Source of the DNA: Anaerolineae bacterium
Lineage (GTDB): Bacteria > Chloroflexota > Anaerolineae > JACIWR01
Assembly: GCA_021162125.1 (NCBI GenBank)
Contig: JAGGZG010000359.1
Location: forward strand, 1 to 6,959
Direction of reading: 5' to 3'
DNA: 6,959 nucleotides
The notes under the pieces were generated by a model. That model saw only the letters and a list, made by a program, of their open reading frames with translations, was not told the origin of the DNA and ran no database searches. Made by a program: the position numbers and the translations under genes. Each line of letters begins with the position of its first letter. The stretch's first letter is position 1. Of this stretch, positions 5,717 through 6,959 are shown piece after piece.

Positions 5717-6940
5717 TCAGGGTCGTGTGGCCAGGATCTTGGCCAGGCGAACGAAGTCCTTTGCCTGATCCTTGCGGTTGAAGTGTTGAGTCACATAGAT
5801 TCGAGCCTGCTGTCCCAAGTGTTTGGCCTCCTCAGGATGATCTGCCAGATAAAGTGCAGCCTCTGCCAGGGCCCGGTCGTTACCAGGGGGCACAAAGATA
5901 CCACCGTTGGCGGCCTCGATTACCTGGCGAATGACGCCATCGATCGCAAGGATGGTGGGACGTCCGGCTGCCATGTAGTCGAAGACCTTATTGGGGTAGG
6001 TTGTGCGGAACATCGGGATATTTTTAAGCGTCGCGATGCAGGCATCTGATGCGGTTAGCATGGCTGGTATCTCCGATTTGGGCTTGGCCCCCAGGAATGT
6101 TGTATTGGTCAAATCTAGTTGTTGCGCTAATGCTTCCAAATTTGGTCGCTCTTTGCCATCACCTACCAGCAAGAAGTGGATGTCTTGGCGATCACGCAGA
6201 TGCGATGCTGCCCGCAGGATGGTCGGGATGTCGTTTGCCAGTCCCAAAGCTCCTGCATACGTGACGATAAACTTTCCCTCCAATCCCCATTGTCGTCTGA
6301 GTTCCGAACCGTCAGCCTGGGGATTGAACATGGTTGGATCTACACCATTAGCGATAAGCGATATCCTCTCTGTGGGGATACCTCTTCTAACCAAATAATC
6401 GCGATAGGCTGGTGAGTTAACGAGAATGTGAGTGGCTCGAGCGTAGAGGAAAGTTTCCAGCCATCGTGACAGTTGGATCAACACTGGATTATGCAGAACC
6501 CCGATGTCAATGGCGAATTCTGGCCACAGATCGCGGATTTCCAACAAGAAAGGCCGTCGACGAAGAAAGGCTACCAGCCATGCCGAAAATGCCTGGAAGA
6601 TGGGAGGAGATGTTCCCATTACGATGTCCACGTGCCTAGCTTGCATGGCTGCGACGATTGAAGTGAACATAAAGCTAAAGAAGGCCACGACCCGCCACAC
6701 AAAACTCCGGTGCAGAGAAGGGTAGGTGTATGCCCGCAGTACCTGCACCCCTTGTAACTCCTGCTTGGAGACAAGGGTTTTGGCCTCTGTCACTCTCTTG
6801 CCAGTTACATAGCTGAGGTCGCTGGCAACAATTGTGAAGTCAAGGCCTTGGCTAACTGCGTAGCGAGCAAACTCGAAGTGTCGCGTTCCCCCAGCTTCCC
6901 CTGGAGATACAAATACCTGATGAATAAGCAATATATGCAT
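5717..6940 (-). CDS. GT4-family glycosyltransferase (WbuB-like)
   Basis: A 407-residue retaining glycosyltransferase with two Rossmann-like halves (GT-B fold), normal length for the family. The N-terminal half begins MHILLIHQVF and carries the glycine-rich acceptor loop PGEAGGTRHFEFAR (13-26), a hydrophobic segment at about 82-98 that may touch the membrane, and LEIRDLWPE (133-141), a hallmark of WbuB-like enzymes. The donor-binding half begins near IVTYAGALG (225-233), with FLLVGDGKE at 256-264 and the nucleotide-sugar site TYPNKVFDYMAAGRPTI at 314-330. It would add a sugar to the lipid-linked bacillosamine or a later intermediate; donor and acceptor cannot be read from sequence. The ATG at 6940 matches the usual family N-terminus, although no clear ribosome site is visible in the 19 bases left upstream. 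Its GC content is near 50 percent, well below the left part of the window. Confidence 0.88.
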   Translation of the reverse strand: MHILLIHQVFVSPGEAGGTRHFEFARYAVSQGLDFTIVASDLSYVTGKRVTEAKTLVSKQELQGVQVLRAYTYPSLHRSFVWRVVAFFSFMFTSIVAAMQARHVDIVMGTSPPIFQAFSAWLVAFLRRRPFLLEIRDLWPEFAIDIGVLHNPVLIQLSRWLETFLYARATHILVNSPAYRDYLVRRGIPTERISLIANGVDPTMFNPQADGSELRRQWGLEGKFIVTYAGALGLANDIPTILRAASHLRDRQDIHFLLVGDGKERPNLEALAQQLDLTNTTFLGAKPKSEIPAMLTASDACIATLKNIPMFRTTYPNKVFDYMAAGRPTILAIDGVIRQVIEAANGGIFVPPGNDRALAEAALYLADHPEEAKHLGQQARIYVTQHFNRKDQAKDFVRLAKILATRP

Positions 6941-6959
6941 ATCTTAACGAACCGTCAGA

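Noticed and set aside
1..6959. CRISPR array, tRNA, insertion sequence or phage element
   Set aside because: No regularly spaced repeats, cloverleaf-like sequence, transposase or terminal inverted repeats were seen; genes fill almost the whole window.

Overview
The window is a compact block of surface-glycan or glycoprotein-glycan biosynthesis genes, essentially all on the minus strand and read from right to left. In transcription order they are: a GT4-type glycosyltransferase (6940-5717), a NeuD/PglD-like acyltransferase (5693-5028), a PglC-type phosphoglycosyl transferase (5031-4414), a PglD-type acetyltransferase (4417-3785), a PglE/DegT-type PLP aminotransferase (3697-2591), a membrane-anchored PglF/WbpM-type nucleotide-sugar 4,6-dehydratase (2467-485), and a short putative nucleotidyltransferase-fold protein (519-55). 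Several junctions are four-base stop/start overlaps, and no convincing terminator is visible inside the block, so one operon is the simplest reading. The block probably continues past the right edge, because only 19 bases lie upstream of the first gene.

The functional core is a full set for UDP-N,N'-diacetylbacillosamine, or a close relative, and its loading onto a lipid carrier. PglF would convert UDP-GlcNAc to the 4-keto-6-deoxy sugar, PglE would add the 4-amino group, PglD would N-acetylate it, and PglC would move the phospho-sugar onto undecaprenyl phosphate. The glycosyltransferase would then extend the glycan. The second acyltransferase is not needed for bacillosamine and lacks one of the conserved active-site histidines, so the final sugar may carry an extra or different acyl group. 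No oligosaccharyltransferase, flippase or polymerase is present, so the fate of the glycan cannot be told from this window.

Organism: a free-living bacterium with moderately high GC. The dehydratase N-terminus and the WbuB-like glycosyltransferase resemble proteins I associate with Chloroflexota, but that is an impression from memory and not a database result. GC content falls steeply from left to right (50/60 GC at 301-360, 28/60 at 4201-4260, 30/60 at 6481-6540), which suggests a mosaic locus assembled from parts of different origin.

Unusual points: the second acyltransferase has no in-frame ATG before its nucleotide-binding loop and seems to start at CTG behind a seven-codon mini-ORF; the nucleotidyltransferase-like protein is short and ends where a plus-strand reading frame with coding-like third positions begins at the left edge; and the spacers before pglE and pglF hold small inverted and direct repeats. 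I saw no tRNA, rRNA, CRISPR array, insertion sequence or phage gene.
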